A stretch of 13,837 nt of DNA from NCBI GenBank assembly GCA_027079895.1, contig JALWUZ010000589.1, forward strand, positions 1 through 13,837, written 5' to 3'. Shown here in pieces: positions 12,598 to 13,837 of this stretch. The translations under genes and the position numbers were made by a program. The notes below the pieces were generated by a model, which ran no database searches, was not told where the DNA came from, and worked only from the letters and a program-made list of their open reading frames with translations. The number at the start of each line of letters is the position of its first letter. Positions within the stretch are counted from its first letter, which is position 1. Source of the DNA: Anaerolineae bacterium. Its GTDB lineage: Bacteria; Chloroflexota; Anaerolineae; B4-G1.

Positions 12598-13837
12598 ATG
12601 ACGCACGACTTTCACCTCCTGGGTACGGACACCCCGCGCAAAGACGGCGTCGCCCGCGTGACGGGGCGGGAAAAGTACACCGTTGACATCAGCCTGCCGG
12701 GGATGTGGCACGGGCGCATCCTCGCCAGCCCCTACGCCCACGCCCGCGTCAAGTCCATTGACACGCGCCGGGCGGAGGCGATGGGAGCCGTCGTCATCAC
12801 CTGGGACGACATCCCCCATGTGCGGTACAACGAGCGCATCATCACCATCCCCAAAGTGCTGCACAAAGACCACTACGTCCTGGCGGACAAAGTGCGCCGT
12901 ATGGGGGAGGCGGTCGCGGCGGTGGCGGCGGAGACGGAGGAGTTGGCGGAGAAGGCCGTCCGCGCCATCGAGGTGGAGTACGAGGTGCTGCCGGTGCTCA
13001 CCGACCCGCTGGAAGCGATGCGGCCGGACGCCCCCGCCATCTACGACACGGTGGAGTGGGGGGACGAGGAAATCCCCATCGAGCGCAACATCGCCTGCGA
13101 ACGGGCCGTCGAGGTTGGGGATGTGGACGCTGCCTTCGCCGCGGCGGACGTCATCGTCGAGGGGACGTTTCGCACGCAGAAGATCTACCACGCCCAGATG
13201 GAGACCAAATCGGCCGTCGTGCGCCCGGAGCCGGACGGCGGGCTGACCGTCTGGCCGACGACCCAGTCCATCCACAACGTCCGCATCCTCCTGGGGCAGA
13301 TCTTCGACATCCCCCTGAGCAAGATCAACGTCATCCGCGTCCCCATCGGCGGCACCTTCGGCTCCAGTATCCAGATGAACCCGCCGATTCCGATTGCCGC
13401 TGCCCTGGCCCTCAAGGCCCGCCGGCCCGTCAAACTGACCCTGACCCGCGAGGAGGACGCCCACGACCACACCCGCTACGGGACCCACATCCACCTCAAA
13501 CTGGCCGCGCGGCGGGACGGTACGCTGCTGGGCGCGGAGATGGAACTGATCGCCGACATCGGGGCCCACAACATCCAGGCCTACTCCTTCCTGGGAGTGT
13601 GCGTCGGCTGGCTGGTCTCGCTCTACAAACTGCCCCACGTGCGCTACAAGGGGACGGCGGTCTACACCAACAAGGCCATCTCCTGCGCTATGCAGGGCTT
13701 CGGCAACCCGCAGGTGACGTTCGCCACCGAGTCGCTGATGGACGAACTGGCGGAGAAACTGGGGCTCGACCCGCTCGAACTGCGGCTCAAGAACTACGTC
13801 GGCCTGGGGGATACCTTCTGGGGACAGGGGGCGTTGG
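12598..13837 (+). CDS. Molybdopterin-binding subunit of a xanthine dehydrogenase-family hydroxylase (partial)
   Basis: This is the large subunit of a molybdenum hydroxylase (xanthine oxidase family), which hydroxylates or oxidises purines, aldehydes, CO or N-heterocycles. The first 413 residues are present, about half of a typical 750-800, and the frame is open at the right edge. It begins MTHDFHLLGTDTPRKDGVARVTGREKY, with the substrate-channel domain GMWHGRILASPYAHARVKSID, then VLADKVRRMGEAVAAVAAET and IEVEYEVLPVL. Mo-pterin-domain motifs include GGTFGSS (251-257) and AMQGFGNPQ (364-372); most relatives have Arg rather than Gln at position 366. The substrate cannot be assigned, and the FAD and [2Fe-2S] subunits are not upstream. 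ATG 12598 has AAGGAG 6 nt before it. It is divergent from greA. Confidence 0.93.
   Translation, partial: MTHDFHLLGTDTPRKDGVARVTGREKYTVDISLPGMWHGRILASPYAHARVKSIDTRRAEAMGAVVITWDDIPHVRYNERIITIPKVLHKDHYVLADKVRRMGEAVAAVAAETEELAEKAVRAIEVEYEVLPVLTDPLEAMRPDAPAIYDTVEWGDEEIPIERNIACERAVEVGDVDAAFAAADVIVEGTFRTQKIYHAQMETKSAVVRPEPDGGLTVWPTTQSIHNVRILLGQIFDIPLSKINVIRVPIGGTFGSSIQMNPPIPIAAALALKARRPVKLTLTREEDAHDHTRYGTHIHLKLAARRDGTLLGAEMELIADIGAHNIQAYSFLGVCVGWLVSLYKLPHVRYKGTAVYTNKAISCAMQGFGNPQVTFATESLMDELAEKLGLDPLELRLKNYVGLGDTFWGQGAL

Noticed and set aside
12412..13638. A 408-codon minus-strand open frame opposite the hydroxylase
   Set aside because: The plus-strand frame beginning at 12598 gives an unambiguous molybdenum hydroxylase subunit. 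The minus frame is a compositional shadow.
1..13837. CRISPR arrays, tRNA or rRNA genes
   Set aside because: No regularly spaced direct repeats, cloverleaf-like segments or rRNA-like sequence were found on reading the window.

Overview
This is a high-GC bacterial window, most likely from a Chloroflexota (Chloroflexi) member. The reasons are a Tad pilus set whose CpaE carries a receiver domain, no secretin gene, the greA-lysS and comF-hpf pairings, and a molybdenum hydroxylase nearby. The phylum is an inference from gene content, not from a marker gene.

Nearly everything is on the minus strand. Reading it 5' to 3': a divergent intergenic region (12276-12597) starts greA-lysS to the left and a molybdopterin hydroxylase gene to the right, which runs off the right edge. 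After lysS, a near-consensus sigma-70 promoter (10077-10105) opens a long co-directional run: cpaB, cpaE, cpaF, tadB, a fused DarT-DarG gene, a PD-(D/E)XK nuclease-like gene, tadC, comF and hpf. An intrinsic terminator (559-587) closes it. A partial nucleotidyltransferase-like gene, also minus strand, runs off the left edge.

The most interesting segment is 2894-5183. A single polypeptide fuses a DarT-like DNA ADP-ribosyltransferase to a DarG-like macrodomain ADP-ribosyl hydrolase. An atypical, lower-GC nuclease-like gene follows. The pair sits exactly between tadB and tadC, the two platform-protein genes of the Tad machine that are normally adjacent. It keeps operon-like spacing (11 nt after tadB), so a probable defence or DNA-modification cassette appears to use the pilus operon for expression.

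The Tad genes encode the cytoplasmic and inner-membrane motor: CpaB/RcpC, CpaE/TadZ, CpaF/TadA ATPase, TadB and TadC. Pilin, prepilin peptidase and pseudopilin genes are not in the window. ComF and long-form HPF at the 3' end link this transcription unit to DNA uptake/PRPP chemistry and to ribosome hibernation. Smaller points of interest are a probable CTG start for comF overlapping the tadC stop, an attenuator-like structure in the greA leader, and inverted repeats at all the main promoters. No tRNA, rRNA, CRISPR array or insertion sequence was seen.
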